A stretch of DNA of 35,230 bases from assembly GCA_040904625.1 (NCBI GenBank), contig JBBDTC010000146.1, forward strand, positions 1 through 35,230. The letters run 5' to 3'. The notes beneath the pieces were generated by a model. It did no database searches and had not been told where the DNA came from. It worked only from the letters and a program-made list of their open reading frames with translations. A program made the translations under genes and the position numbers. This DNA comes from JACKNG01 sp040904625. GTDB taxonomy: Bacteria > Pseudomonadota > Gammaproteobacteria > Ga0077536. Shown one piece after another: positions 9,511-18,632 of the stretch (positions within the stretch are counted from its first letter, which is position 1; the number at the start of each line of letters is the position of its first letter).

Positions 9511-11252
9511 CTTATACCCTGCACGGTGTCGCGGTATCGCGCGGCATAGCGATCGGCCGCGTCCATGTCGTCGAGCGCAACCAACTCGATATCAACGAAG
9601 TCCGCTTGCGCGAGGACGAGGTCGAGCAGGAAGTCGAGCGACTCGTTTCCGCCGTCGCCCTGGCACGCTACCACCTGCGGGAGATCCGCGACAATATCCC
9701 CATCAACACGCCGACCGATATCGCGGCGTTCATCGATACCCATCTGCTGATGCTGGACGATGCCGCACTCAGCGAGGAACCGGTCCGCCTGATCCGCGAA
9801 CAACGTTGTAACGCCGAATGGGCAGTCAAGCTGCAACGCGACAAGCTCATCGCCGTATTCGATGAGATGGGCGATGACTACCTGCGCACGCGCCGCGATG
9901 ACGTCGACAACGTCGTCGATCGCATACTCCGCAATCTGCTGCGCCACAAACCACTGCGCCACGAAATGCCCGACCAGAAGCTCAGAGGGATGGTCGTACT
10001 GGCGCGCGACCTGGCGCCAGCGGATTTGGTGCTGTTGCAGAATCACGGCGTCGCCGGCCTGCTCACGGAATTTGGCGGGCCGACGTCGCATATGTCGATT
10101 CTGGCTCGCAGTCTCGGGATTCCAGGGGTCGTCGGCCTCCACCATGCGCGCCGCTATATTCAGGAAAATGAGACTGTCATCGTCGACGGTGAAGATGGGG
10201 TGGTCATTGGCGGCGCCGACGAACGGATGTTGGAGGCCTATCGTACGAGACAGGCAGAACGTCGTCGTTACGTAGCCGGCCTGCAGGTTCTGCGCGAGGC
10301 GCCGTCGGTAACGCTCGACGGCCTCACCATTGCCCTCCACGCGAATGTCGAACTGGCCTGTGATTTCAAGGCCGTGCGCGAAGTCGGAGCGAGTGGCGTC
10401 GGACTCTATCGCACCGAGTTCATGTTCATGAATCACGTCGGTTTTCCGAATGAGGCCGAGCATTTCGCCACCTATCGAGAGATGCTCGATGCCCTCGATG
10501 GCGCTCCACTGACCATTCGCACGGCCGATCTCGGTGCCGACAAGCCGCTGAGGCGCAGTGAGGACGACGGCCAACGCGCCGCCAACCCCGCCTTGGGGCT
10601 GCGCGCGGTGCGCTTGTGCCTGCGTGAACCCGCCCTGTTCTGGCCGCAACTGCGCGCTATTATCCGCGCGTCAGCCTGCGGCCCGGTGCGAATGATGCTG
10701 CCCATGCTCTCGAGCGTCGACGAAGTTGCTCAGGTTCTCGAAATCGTGCGCAACATTCAGCAGGATTTTTCACAACAAGGCATCGCCTACGATCCCGACA
10801 TGCCGATCGGGGGCATGATCGAAGTACCCGCTGCAGCGATCTGTGCCGATATCTTCGCCACCGCGCTCGACTTCCTGTCAATCGGTACCAATGACCTGAT
10901 CCAGTACGCCATCGCCATCGATCGCATCAACGACGAGGTCAGTTATCTCTATGACCCGCTCAATCCCGGCGTGCTGCGCTTGATCGCCGGGACCCTGGCG
11001 GCGGGCCGCGAGGCCGGTATTCCCGTCTCCATGTGCGGCGAAATGGCCGGAGATATACGCTATACACGCTTGCTCATCGGCCTCGGTCTGACCGAATTCA
11101 GCGTGCATCCGGCCTCCCTGCTCGAGATCAAGCACATTATCGTCAATACCACCGCAGGGAAGGTGCGCGGCCTTGCCCACGAGTTTCTCGGCAGCACCAG
11201 TCCCGACCGCCGCCGAGAACTCCTCGGGCTGCTCAACGGCGTATCGGGTTGA
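9507..11252 (+). CDS. ptsI: PTS Enzyme I, phosphoenolpyruvate-protein phosphotransferase
   Basis: Enzyme I takes phosphate from phosphoenolpyruvate and passes it to HPr. The 581-residue protein has the N-terminal HPr-binding domain, the phosphohistidine at His195 in FGGPTSHMSILARSLGIPGV, and the C-terminal PEP-binding barrel with GLYRTEFMFM, IGTNDLIQYAIAIDR and the loop motif MCGEMAGD. There is no N-terminal GAF domain, so it is the PtsI form rather than the GAF-containing PtsP that serves the E. coli nitrogen relay. The start is GTG in a GTGA overlap with ptsH. The neighbours suggest EI, HPr and PtsN form one regulatory relay. Confidence 0.96.
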   Translation: MTYTLHGVAVSRGIAIGRVHVVERNQLDINEVRLREDEVEQEVERLVSAVALARYHLREIRDNIPINTPTDIAAFIDTHLLMLDDAALSEEPVRLIREQRCNAEWAVKLQRDKLIAVFDEMGDDYLRTRRDDVDNVVDRILRNLLRHKPLRHEMPDQKLRGMVVLARDLAPADLVLLQNHGVAGLLTEFGGPTSHMSILARSLGIPGVVGLHHARRYIQENETVIVDGEDGVVIGGADERMLEAYRTRQAERRRYVAGLQVLREAPSVTLDGLTIALHANVELACDFKAVREVGASGVGLYRTEFMFMNHVGFPNEAEHFATYREMLDALDGAPLTIRTADLGADKPLRRSEDDGQRAANPALGLRAVRLCLREPALFWPQLRAIIRASACGPVRMMLPMLSSVDEVAQVLEIVRNIQQDFSQQGIAYDPDMPIGGMIEVPAAAICADIFATALDFLSIGTNDLIQYAIAIDRINDEVSYLYDPLNPGVLRLIAGTLAAGREAGIPVSMCGEMAGDIRYTRLLIGLGLTEFSVHPASLLEIKHIIVNTTAGKVRGLAHEFLGSTSPDRRRELLGLLNGVSG

Positions 11253-11283
11253 ATGGTACGGGTATGGGTTTTCGCTGACGATG

Positions 11284-11292
11284 TGGTAGTAT
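11284..11292 (+). promoter_or_regulatory. Putative extended -10 promoter of the OmpA-like gene
   Basis: TGGTAGTAT fits the extended -10 pattern TGnTATAAT with one mismatch in the hexamer. No convincing -35 element lies 16-18 bases upstream. Transcription would start near 11299, giving a leader of about 160 bases before the ATG at 11459. Confidence 0.35.
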
Positions 11293-11458
11293 CGCTGTTG
11301 CGGATAAGCTGTGGTTGCTAAACAACAAACAGCATGGACCCGACAGGACCTGCGCCGCATATGCCACGGAGCGCGACAGAACCGTCGTCTGCACGCCAGT
11401 AAGCGGCTCGCCGCGCGGTTCGAGACCTCGAAAAACAGTCAGTATGGGGACTTAGATT

Positions 11459-12196
11459 ATGAGAAACATGTCTAGAATCGCAGTGCTCGCGCTCGCAGCT
11501 GTATTCGCTGGCGGGTGCGCCAATCAAGAGATCAAACCGACTCAGGTGATCTGCCCCCTGCTGGGCGCGGTCGCTGGTGTCGGTTTTGTCGCCGGTGGGC
11601 TCGACAGCACCGATGAGGCCGCCCTCGCCGGCGGCGCCATCGTCGGCGCCGGACTGGCCCACTTCCTGTGCAAAGACCGCACCGAACCCTATCAGCAACC
11701 GGCAGCGCCGGCACCTGCGCCCAAACCGGCACCGAAACCGGCTCCGCCACCGAAAGACAGCGACGGTGATGGTGTCATCGATGCGAATGACGAATGCCCG
11801 GGAACCCCGGCTGGCGTCAAGGTCAACGCCAAAGGCTGTCCGGAAGTCGGCGAGAAGCTGATCACGCTGGAAGGCATCAACTTCGATTTCGACAAAGCCA
11901 CCATCAAACCTGAATACGAGAGCATTCTGGACGGTGCGGTCGAGGCCCTGGAAGGCAATCCCTCGGTCCACGTGACCGTCGAAGGCCATACCGATAGCCG
12001 CGGATCCGAGGCTTATAACCAGAAGCTGTCAGAGGAGCGCGCCCATGCGGTGGTCCAGTACCTCATTCGCAAGGGTATCGATCCAGCCCGCTTGAGCCCG
12101 GTTGGGCGCGGCGAATCGGCACCAGTGCGGCCGAACGACAGCGAAGCCAACATGTACAAGAATCGTCGGGTCGAGCTCGTCGTCACCAAAAACTGA
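11459..12196 (+). CDS. OmpA-family outer-membrane lipoprotein with TSP3-type repeat
   Basis: This 245-residue protein has a lipoprotein-type signal (residues 1-19, lipobox AGGC with Cys20), a glycine-rich hydrophobic stretch (about 35-65), a Pro-Ala-Lys linker (about 80-97), one aspartate-rich thrombospondin type 3-like calcium repeat (DSDGDGVIDANDECPG) and a C-terminal OmpA/Pal peptidoglycan-binding domain with VEGHTDSRGSEAYN and RRVELVV. It probably ties the outer membrane to peptidoglycan. It lacks the eight-stranded barrel of true OmpA. Ala at the -3 position of the lipobox is slightly unusual, so anchoring by acylation is inferred. GGGGA lies about 10 bases before the start. A strong terminator follows. 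Confidence 0.9.
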   Translation: MRNMSRIAVLALAAVFAGGCANQEIKPTQVICPLLGAVAGVGFVAGGLDSTDEAALAGGAIVGAGLAHFLCKDRTEPYQQPAAPAPAPKPAPKPAPPPKDSDGDGVIDANDECPGTPAGVKVNAKGCPEVGEKLITLEGINFDFDKATIKPEYESILDGAVEALEGNPSVHVTVEGHTDSRGSEAYNQKLSEERAHAVVQYLIRKGIDPARLSPVGRGESAPVRPNDSEANMYKNRRVELVVTKN

Positions 12197-12221
12197 CCGC
12201 CCGCTCGCGTTGATGTATTCG

Positions 12222-12247
12222 AGGCCCCGCTTGCGGGGCCTTTTTTT
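12222..12247 (+). terminator. Rho-independent terminator after the OmpA-like gene
   Basis: AGGCCCCGC (12222-12230) pairs perfectly with GCGGGGCCT (12233-12241) across a very short loop and runs straight into seven T residues. On the minus strand the hairpin is not followed by a T run, so it is expected to act mainly on plus-strand transcripts. Confidence 0.93.
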
Positions 12248-12250
12248 GTC

Positions 12251-12272
12251 TTCGCGCGAATTTTGGCGCGAA
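12251..12272. repeat. Second hairpin between convergent genes
   Basis: TTCGCGC (12251-12257) and GCGCGAA (12266-12272) form a 7-bp stem around an 8-base loop, just beyond the terminator and before the convergent thrB end. Neither strand has a T run after it, so termination is unproven. Confidence 0.45.
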
Positions 12273-12332
12273 CCTGAGCCCGACGAACGATAAAGAACCT
12301 GGCAAACTCGAGCGACATTCGCGAGCACGTAT

Positions 12333-13286
12333 TCAGTGCGGCCAGACATCCAGCAGGATCCGGGGTCGCTCGCGAGCCACGGTGAAGACGCGACGAAACG
12401 GATCCGGATCTTTGATATGAGTCAGCGCACCACGGCGCGGGAATATCTTGTCCTTGAGCCGTGACAGCCAGAAGCGTGCGCCGGCCGTGCAGACGGCGCG
12501 TGGCCAGGCAGCCCGTTCGGCAGGCTGCAACACACGCACCGTGTCATAAGCGGCCAGCAGTGCACCCGCACGTGGCGCGTCGAGCCCTTCGGGGCCGAAG
12601 CACCAATCGGCTACGCACACCGCGAGATCGTAGATGAATGGCCCGTTGTGCGCATAGTAGAAATCGATGATTCCGGTCAGCCGCTCACCGTCGAACAACG
12701 CGTTGTCGCGGAACAGGTCGGCATGGATGACGCCTCCTGGCAAAGCCCCGCAATCGCGGCCGCGAGCATCGTTGTCGATGACCGCATCGAGCAACTCGCG
12801 CTCCACGGCGTCGACGTGCGGCGACAACAATGCCGCCACCTCGTGGCGCCATGCCGGCCCGCGATCGTTCGCCCGCTGACCGCAAAAACTGCCCACCGCC
12901 AGATGCATCTGAGCCATGGCGCGGCCAATCGCGGCACAGTGCGGAACGCCGGGACGCTCGACACTGCGTCCCGGCAAGCGCGCAACCAGGGCCGCCGGTT
13001 TGCCCTTGAGCGTGCGCACATAGCCGCCACTGCGGTCGGCGACGGGATGGGCGCTGAGAACGGCGTTGTCTGCGAGGTGCGCCATCAAGCCGAGAAAGTA
13101 ATCCAGCTCGTCGGCCGGCGTGACTTCGAAAAGGGTCAAGACATAGCGGCCGCGCCGGGTCGTGACGAAATAGTTGGTGTTCTCGATGCCGGATTCGATC
13201 CCGGCAAAGCGCTCCAGCGCACCGAGTTCGTAGGCCAGCAGGAATTTCTCCAGCTCGCGGCGGTCGACGCTCGTGAAAACAGACAT
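12333..13286 (-). CDS. thrB: Homoserine kinase, type II (ThrB)
   Basis: This 317-residue protein belongs to the aminoglycoside-phosphotransferase/choline-kinase-like fold rather than the GHMP kinases, the form of homoserine kinase used by Pseudomonas and many other proteobacteria. Near the N-terminus is GIENTNYFV followed by RYVLTLFE; the catalytic loop is VIHADLFRDNALF and the metal-binding motif is GIIDFYYA. It phosphorylates homoserine on the way to threonine. Its neighbours, a DUF2782 gene and polA, match the usual gammaproteobacterial context. Ninety bases separate it from the upstream DUF2782 gene. Confidence 0.93.
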   Translation of the reverse strand: MSVFTSVDRRELEKFLLAYELGALERFAGIESGIENTNYFVTTRRGRYVLTLFEVTPADELDYFLGLMAHLADNAVLSAHPVADRSGGYVRTLKGKPAALVARLPGRSVERPGVPHCAAIGRAMAQMHLAVGSFCGQRANDRGPAWRHEVAALLSPHVDAVERELLDAVIDNDARGRDCGALPGGVIHADLFRDNALFDGERLTGIIDFYYAHNGPFIYDLAVCVADWCFGPEGLDAPRAGALLAAYDTVRVLQPAERAAWPRAVCTAGARFWLSRLKDKIFPRRGALTHIKDPDPFRRVFTVARERPRILLDVWPH

Positions 13287-13376
13287 GCAATGAAGGCAGC
13301 AGGCGGAAACCCGGGTTGCCGGGCACTCTCCCCGGAACGGCCCCTCAGGACGGAGCCGGATGCAACCGGCTGCTTT

Positions 13377-13742
13377 CTACCAGCTGAAGATGACCCATTG
13401 CGGAACCTGGAGGGGCTGTCGGCGATCATTCCTCCGAGTCTCCATGAGACCATCCCCGTCACGGTCCACATAATAGTAGGCTGGGCCCACCACGGGGACG
13501 ACTTTGACCATGTAAAGGCGCCCATTGAGGCGGTATTCCTCGTAGGTCGCATCCTCGCGATTGATGATCGTGACTTCGGGTTCCAGGTCTTCCTGGTCGT
13601 ACTGTTCGCCATCATCACCCTTGGTGATGATCGGCGGCGGCGGCGGAACTTCGACGAATTGCTCCGGAACGGCCTGATCTTCTGCAAGACAAGGCATTCC
13701 GAGCAGCAAGCCGAGAACCAGGGAGGTGAGGCTGATTTTCAT
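13377..13742 (-). CDS. DUF2782 family exported protein
   Basis: This small 121-residue protein has a cleavable signal peptide (about residues 1-20, ending CLA-ED), then a proline run (VPPPPPI), acidic stretches and a C-terminal part YRLNGRLYMVKVVPVVG with YYYVDRDGDG. Its size, signal and position between thrB and polA match the DUF2782 family, which has no known function. It is probably periplasmic. It is transcribed away from polA across 106 bases and may share a transcript with thrB. Confidence 0.85.
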   Translation of the reverse strand: MKISLTSLVLGLLLGMPCLAEDQAVPEQFVEVPPPPPIITKGDDGEQYDQEDLEPEVTIINREDATYEEYRLNGRLYMVKVVPVVGPAYYYVDRDGDGLMETRRNDRRQPLQVPQWVIFSW

Positions 13743-13786
13743 CGGTATTCGACTCTGCGTGCATTATTTCATGGTCGTGCAGACGA

Positions 13787-13792
13787 TAGAAT
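13787..13792 (+). promoter_or_regulatory. Possible -10 element of polA
   Basis: TAGAAT lies in the 106-base divergent gap, with TTATTT (13764-13769) 17 bases upstream as a poor -35 candidate. The leader to ATG 13849 would be about 50 bases. Confidence 0.3.
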
Positions 13793-13848
13793 AGCATCGA
13801 ACCCCCGGCATAACAGCGGCGCCCGCCGCGTGCAACAGGTCCCACTTC

Positions 13849-16545
13849 ATGCCCGATCAGACTCTGGTGCTCGTCGACGGCTCGTCGTATCTTTACCGGG
13901 CGTTCCACGCTCTGCCCGCATTGACGAATTCCAGGCAACATCAGACCGGTGCGATGCACGGTGTCCTCTCGATGTTGCGCAAGCTCTACCAAACCTACAC
14001 GCCCGACTACTTCGCCGCGGTATTCGATCCGCGGGGGCCGACGCTGCGCGATGCCTGGTATCCCGAGTACAAGGCCAACCGCCCCCCCATGCCGGACGAA
14101 CTCGCGCAACAAATCGAACCGCTGCATGCCATGATTCGCGCCCTCGGCATCCCGCTCCTGCAGGTCGCCGGCGTCGAAGCCGACGACGTCATCGGCACGC
14201 TGGCGGAACAGGCTACGAAACAGGGCGTGAACGTCGTGATCTCGACCGGTGACAAGGATCTCACCCAACTGGTCAACGAGCGGGTTTCGCTGGTCAACAC
14301 CATGGACGATTCGGTCCTGGATGTCGCCGGCGTAAAAGCCAAGTTTGGCGTCACTCCGGACCAGATCGTCGATTACCTGACACTGGTGGGCGACACCGTT
14401 GACAACATCCCCGGCGTCCCCAAAGTAGGCCCGAAGACGGCTGTGAAATGGCTCGAGGAATACGGCAGTCTCGACGAGATCATCGCCCACGCCGATGCTA
14501 TCAAGGGCAGAATCGGCGAGAACCTGCGCGACGCACTCGCGCAATTGCCGCTCTCGCGCAAGCTCGTCACGATCGTGCGTGATGTCGATATCGGTATGGC
14601 GGTCGATGAACTCGTACCGGGCCCGGTCGATGAAACGCGCCTGGTCGAACTCTATCGGGAATACGAGTTCAACAGCTGGTTGAAGGAGTTGGAGAAACGC
14701 GACACCGATGCGATGCCGGCGGCCCGTCCGGTCGATCCGGCGGTTCACTACGAGACGATTCTCTCGGCAGAAGAATTCGAGGCCTGGGTGAGGGAACTCA
14801 GTGCTTCGCCCTACTTCGCATTCGATACCGAGACGACCAGCCTCGATTACATGCAAGCGCGCATCGTCGGCGTCTCGTTCGCGGTGGAACCTGGACGCGC
14901 AGCCTATGTCCCGCTGGCTCACGACTATCCGGGCGTACCCGATCAGCTTCCTCTGGACGAAATCCTCGAAGCCCTCAAGCCGCTGCTCGAGAGCAGTGAA
15001 CGTCGGAAGCTCGGACATAACCTCAAATACGACCGGAATGTGCTCCATAACCACGGCATCGCCTTGCGCGGCATTGCCTACGACACCATGCTCGAATCCT
15101 ACGTTCTCAACAGCACCGCGGCACGCCATGATTTCGACTCCGTAGCGCTGAAATACCTCGGCCACCACACCATTCATTACGAGGATGTCGCCGGCAAGGG
15201 CGCCAAGCAGATCGGATTCGCCGAGGTCGGCCTCGAGCAGGCCGGCCCCTATGCGGCAGAAGATGCTGAAGTGTGCCTGCGCCTGCATCAGGATTTGTAT
15301 CCACGCATCAGCGCGAATCCGGCTTTGGCTGCGATCTACCACGACATCGAGATGCCGCTGGTCCCGGTGCTCGCCGACATGGAGAGGCGCGGTGTGTATA
15401 TCGATGCCGATATGCTCCGCGAGCACAGCGCAGAACTCGAACGACGCATGGCGGAAATCGAACACGCTGCGCACCACAGCGCGGGAGAAGTCTTCAACAT
15501 CGGTTCACCCAAGCAGATTCAGGCCATCCTGTTCGACAAGCTCGGCCTGCCTGTGCTGCAGAAAACGCCCAAAGGCCAACCGTCGACGGCCGAGGGTGCA
15601 CTGCAGGAACTCGCCCATGACTACGAGCTGCCCCGCTTGATCCTGGATTACCGGGGCTTGAGCAAACTCAAATCGACGTATGCGGACAAGCTGCCGCAGC
15701 AGATCAACCCGGACACCGGACGGATACACACCAGCTATCACCAGGCGGTTGCGGCGACCGGACGGCTGTCGTCATCGGATCCCAACCTGCAGAACATCCC
15801 GATTCGCACAGCCGAAGGACGACGTATACGCCAGGCCTTCGTCGCGCCGCCCGGGAAACTGCTGCTGGCAGCCGATTATTCACAGATCGAGTTGCGCATC
15901 ATGGCGCACCTGTCGGGCGACGCAGGACTGGGCCAGGCGTTCGCGGAGGGCCTCGATGTCCACCGCGCCACCGCCGCAGAAGTCTTCGGCGTACCGCTGG
16001 ACGGCGTCTCAGATGAGCAGCGCCGAGCAGCCAAAGCCATCAATTTCGGCCTCATTTACGGCATGTCGGCATTCGGGCTCGCCCGCCAGTTGGGCATCGA
16101 ACGCAGCGCAGCACAGACTTACATCGATCGCTATTTCGAACGCTATCCAGGGGTCCGCCAGTACATGGATCACATTCGCGAGACAGCACGCGACCAGGGC
16201 TACGTGGAGACTGTCTTCGGTCGCCGCCTGCACCTACCGGACATCAAGGCCAGGAATGCGCAAGTTCGTCAATACGCCGAACGGACGGCCATCAATGCGC
16301 CCATGCAGGGCACGGCGGCGGACATCATCAAACAAGCGATGATAGATGTCGATCGCTGGCTGGCTGCAGAAGGCGGGGGCCAGCTGATCATGCAGGTTCA
16401 CGACGAACTGGTCCTGGAAATCGAGGCCGGGGCACTGGACGCTGTTTCCGCAGGCGTGCGCCGAATCATGGAATCGGCTGCAGAACTGAGCGTACCGCTG
16501 ACAGTGGATGTCGGGCATGGCGCAAATTGGGACGAGGCTCACTGA
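13849..16545 (+). CDS. polA: DNA polymerase I
   Basis: PolA removes RNA primers, fills gaps and repairs DNA. The 898-residue protein has all three domains. The 5' nuclease spans about residues 1-265, with VEADDVIGTLA, STGDKDLTQLV and the helix-hairpin-helix region GVPKVGPKTA. The 3'-5' proofreading exonuclease (about 300-490) keeps its acidic residues in FAFDTETTS (Asp326, Glu328), NLKYDRNVL and YAAEDAE. The polymerase domain has motif A DYSQIELRIMAHLSGD, motif B RRAAKAINFGLIYG and motif C MQVHDELVLE. Proofreading therefore looks intact. No truncation or frameshift is seen. Confidence 0.98.
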   Translation: MPDQTLVLVDGSSYLYRAFHALPALTNSRQHQTGAMHGVLSMLRKLYQTYTPDYFAAVFDPRGPTLRDAWYPEYKANRPPMPDELAQQIEPLHAMIRALGIPLLQVAGVEADDVIGTLAEQATKQGVNVVISTGDKDLTQLVNERVSLVNTMDDSVLDVAGVKAKFGVTPDQIVDYLTLVGDTVDNIPGVPKVGPKTAVKWLEEYGSLDEIIAHADAIKGRIGENLRDALAQLPLSRKLVTIVRDVDIGMAVDELVPGPVDETRLVELYREYEFNSWLKELEKRDTDAMPAARPVDPAVHYETILSAEEFEAWVRELSASPYFAFDTETTSLDYMQARIVGVSFAVEPGRAAYVPLAHDYPGVPDQLPLDEILEALKPLLESSERRKLGHNLKYDRNVLHNHGIALRGIAYDTMLESYVLNSTAARHDFDSVALKYLGHHTIHYEDVAGKGAKQIGFAEVGLEQAGPYAAEDAEVCLRLHQDLYPRISANPALAAIYHDIEMPLVPVLADMERRGVYIDADMLREHSAELERRMAEIEHAAHHSAGEVFNIGSPKQIQAILFDKLGLPVLQKTPKGQPSTAEGALQELAHDYELPRLILDYRGLSKLKSTYADKLPQQINPDTGRIHTSYHQAVAATGRLSSSDPNLQNIPIRTAEGRRIRQAFVAPPGKLLLAADYSQIELRIMAHLSGDAGLGQAFAEGLDVHRATAAEVFGVPLDGVSDEQRRAAKAINFGLIYGMSAFGLARQLGIERSAAQTYIDRYFERYPGVRQYMDHIRETARDQGYVETVFGRRLHLPDIKARNAQVRQYAERTAINAPMQGTAADIIKQAMIDVDRWLAAEGGGQLIMQVHDELVLEIEAGALDAVSAGVRRIMESAAELSVPLTVDVGHGANWDEAH

Positions 16546-16605
16546 CACCGCCCGACGAAGCAGGCTGCGGCGCCCCCGTTGATGGACGACCACAGAATTT
16601 CATTG

Positions 16606-16614
16606 TGCTACTAT
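16606..16614 (+). promoter_or_regulatory. Putative extended -10 promoter of the hisA-tatC block
   Basis: TGCTACTAT, an extended -10 element with one hexamer mismatch, lies in the 153-base gap between polA and hisA. No good -35 is visible. The predicted leader is about 75 bases. Confidence 0.35.
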
Positions 16615-16698
16615 TGAGCCATCGAGCTTAATACGCTTCACATGATTCGACGTTCACCGCCGCCATAGCCAACCTGCCCACGCTGCATTCGTCGCCTC

Positions 16699-17448
16699 AT
16701 GCTGCTCATACCCGCAATCGATATCAAGGACGGAAAATGCGTCCGCCTGCGTCAAGGTGATATGGCGCAAGGTACGGTGTACTCGGAAGACCCGGTCGCC
16801 GTCGCACAACGCTGGGTCGAAGCCGGCGCACGCCGGCTGCACATCGTCGACCTGAACGGCGCGACGGATGGGCGGCCAGTCAATTCGGAGATCATCCACA
16901 TGATTGCCGAGACCTGCCCCGAAACGCCGATCCAGGTCGGCGGCGGCATCCGTGATGAAGACACCATCCAGCGCTACCTCGACGCCGGCGTCAGCTTTGT
17001 CATCCTGGGCACCAAGGCAGTCACCGCGCCGCATTTCGTCTCCGACGTCTGCCTGGAGTTTCCTGGCCACATTATCGTCGGGCTCGACGTCCGCGACGGC
17101 AAAGTCGCGATCGACGGCTGGTCGAAACTGTCCAGGCACGATGCAGTCGATCTCGCCCTGCACTTCGAGACCGACGGTGTCGAGGCAATCGTCTTCACGG
17201 ACATCGGCCGTGACGGCATGATGACCGGGCTGAATATCGAGGCTACGGTCGATTTCGCGCGCGAATTGACCATTCCCGTGATCGCCTCCGGTGGTGTCAC
17301 CAACCTCGACGATATCCGCGCGCTGTGCCAGGTCTATCCCGAAGGGATTACCGGGGCCATTACTGGCCGCGCCATTTACGAGGGTACGCTCGATTTCGGC
17401 CAGGCGCAAAGCCTTGCCGACGAACTGTGTAATACCACAGCACCCTGA
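16699..17448 (+). CDS. hisA: HisA, ProFAR isomerase
   Basis: HisA catalyses the Amadori rearrangement of ProFAR to PRFAR in histidine synthesis. The 249-residue beta/alpha barrel starts with MLLIPAIDIKDGKCVRL, carrying catalytic Asp8, and has the second catalytic Asp130 in IIVGLDVRDG. The phosphate-binding loops are VGGGIRDEDT and IASGGVTNLDD. Its stop abuts the ATG of hisF directly. No hisB or hisH precedes it, although they usually do in gammaproteobacteria; here the gap leads to polA. Confidence 0.97.
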   Translation: MLLIPAIDIKDGKCVRLRQGDMAQGTVYSEDPVAVAQRWVEAGARRLHIVDLNGATDGRPVNSEIIHMIAETCPETPIQVGGGIRDEDTIQRYLDAGVSFVILGTKAVTAPHFVSDVCLEFPGHIIVGLDVRDGKVAIDGWSKLSRHDAVDLALHFETDGVEAIVFTDIGRDGMMTGLNIEATVDFARELTIPVIASGGVTNLDDIRALCQVYPEGITGAITGRAIYEGTLDFGQAQSLADELCNTTAP

Positions 17449-18219
17449 ATGGGTCTCGCCAAACGGGTCATCCCCTGCCTCGATGTCGACGCCGGGCGCG
17501 TCGTCAAAGGCGTTCGCTTCGTCGATATCCGCGATGCCGGCGACCCGGTCGAGGTCGCTCGGCGCTACGATGCCCAAGGCGCTGACGAGATCACCTTCCT
17601 CGATATCACCGCGAGCAGCGACGAGCGTGACACCATCATCCACGTCGTCGAAGCGGTGGCATCCCAAGTATTCATCCCGCTGACCGTCGGCGGAGGTATT
17701 CGCAGTGTCGATGACGTGCGGCGCATGCTCAAGGCCGGGGCTGATAAAGTCGGTATCAACACGGCTGCCGTAACCTGCCCCGAGCTGGTCGCCGAGGCGG
17801 CGGCCCGCTTCGGCTCACAGTGCATCGTCGTTGCCATCGACGCCCGACGACGGGTCGACGAACGAAACGATGCCTGGGAGGTCTATACTCATGGCGGCCG
17901 GAAATCGACCGGTATCGACGCGGTCGAATGGGCGGCGCGCATGGCCACTGCCGGCGCCGGAGAGATTCTGCTCACCAGCATGGACAAAGATGGCACCCAG
18001 GACGGTTACGACCTCGCGCTGACTCGCGCGGTCGCCGACGCGGTGTCTATCCCGGTCATCGCTTCGGGCGGCGTCGGCAAGCTCGAGCACCTCGTCGATG
18101 GCATCACCCGGGGCCACGCCGACGCGGTACTTGCGGCGAGCATCTTTCATTTCGCAACGTTTACGGTGGCTGATGCCAAGCAGGCAATGGCTGCGGCCGG
18201 AATCGAGGTGCGCTGGTGA
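17449..18219 (+). CDS. hisF: HisF, imidazole glycerol phosphate synthase cyclase subunit
   Basis: HisF with the glutaminase HisH converts PRFAR and ammonia to imidazole glycerol phosphate and AICAR. The 256-residue barrel has the catalytic acids Asp12 (IPCLDVDAGRVVKG) and Asp131 (CIVVAIDAR), plus phosphate loops VGGGIRSVDD and IASGGVGKLEH. HisH is not encoded in the window. The end overlaps hisI in a GTGA junction. Confidence 0.97.
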   Translation: MGLAKRVIPCLDVDAGRVVKGVRFVDIRDAGDPVEVARRYDAQGADEITFLDITASSDERDTIIHVVEAVASQVFIPLTVGGGIRSVDDVRRMLKAGADKVGINTAAVTCPELVAEAAARFGSQCIVVAIDARRRVDERNDAWEVYTHGGRKSTGIDAVEWAARMATAGAGEILLTSMDKDGTQDGYDLALTRAVADAVSIPVIASGGVGKLEHLVDGITRGHADAVLAASIFHFATFTVADAKQAMAAAGIEVRW

Positions 18220-18602
18220 GCTGGCTGGACGAAATTGCCTGGAACGAGCACGGCCTGGTACCGGCAATCGCCCAGGATGTGGCCACCGGGCAGGTGTTGA
18301 TGCTCGCCTGGATGAACCGTTTGGCGCTGGAAACGAGCTTACAGGAAGGACGTGCCGTCTACTGGTCGCGTTCGCGCGACCGTTTGTGGCGTAAGGGAGA
18401 GGAATCCGGCAATGTCCAGCGGCTCGAGGAAGTACGCCTCGATTGCGATGCCGACGCCCTCTTGCTCATGGTCGAGCAGCGCGGCGGGATCGCCTGCCAT
18501 ACGGGGCGCGTGCGCTGCTTCTATCGGCGCCTCGCCGACCAGGCGTGGCAGGAAACCGACCCAGTCGTGCGTGATCCGACAACGATGTACCGGCGGGACT
18601 GA
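18216..18602 (+). CDS. hisI: HisI, phosphoribosyl-AMP cyclohydrolase
   Basis: HisI opens the adenine ring of phosphoribosyl-AMP. The 128-residue single-domain protein has the family core AWMNRLALETSL and YWSRSRDRLW(R)KGE, the metal-binding Asp76-Cys77-Asp78-x-Asp80 and the zinc ligands Cys94 and Cys101 near ACHTGRVRC. It is not fused to HisE, unlike in enterobacteria. The start is GTG in a GTGA overlap with hisF. Confidence 0.96.
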   Translation: MSWLDEIAWNEHGLVPAIAQDVATGQVLMLAWMNRLALETSLQEGRAVYWSRSRDRLWRKGEESGNVQRLEEVRLDCDADALLLMVEQRGGIACHTGRVRCFYRRLADQAWQETDPVVRDPTTMYRRD

Positions 18603-18632
18603 AGCCTGGACTCGCGCAGACGGAGCGATGAA

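Noticed and set aside
8505..10649. 714-residue open frame on the minus strand opposite rapZ, ptsH and ptsI
   Set aside because: It is the antisense shadow of three well-identified genes and shows no family features.
12648..14252. 534-residue plus-strand frame across thrB, the DUF2782 gene and the start of polA
   Set aside because: It crosses three recognised genes in other frames; low-complexity composition indicates a GC-driven shadow.
13615..15477. 620-residue open frame on the minus strand opposite polA
   Set aside because: It is antisense to an intact polA and begins and ends without a matching context.
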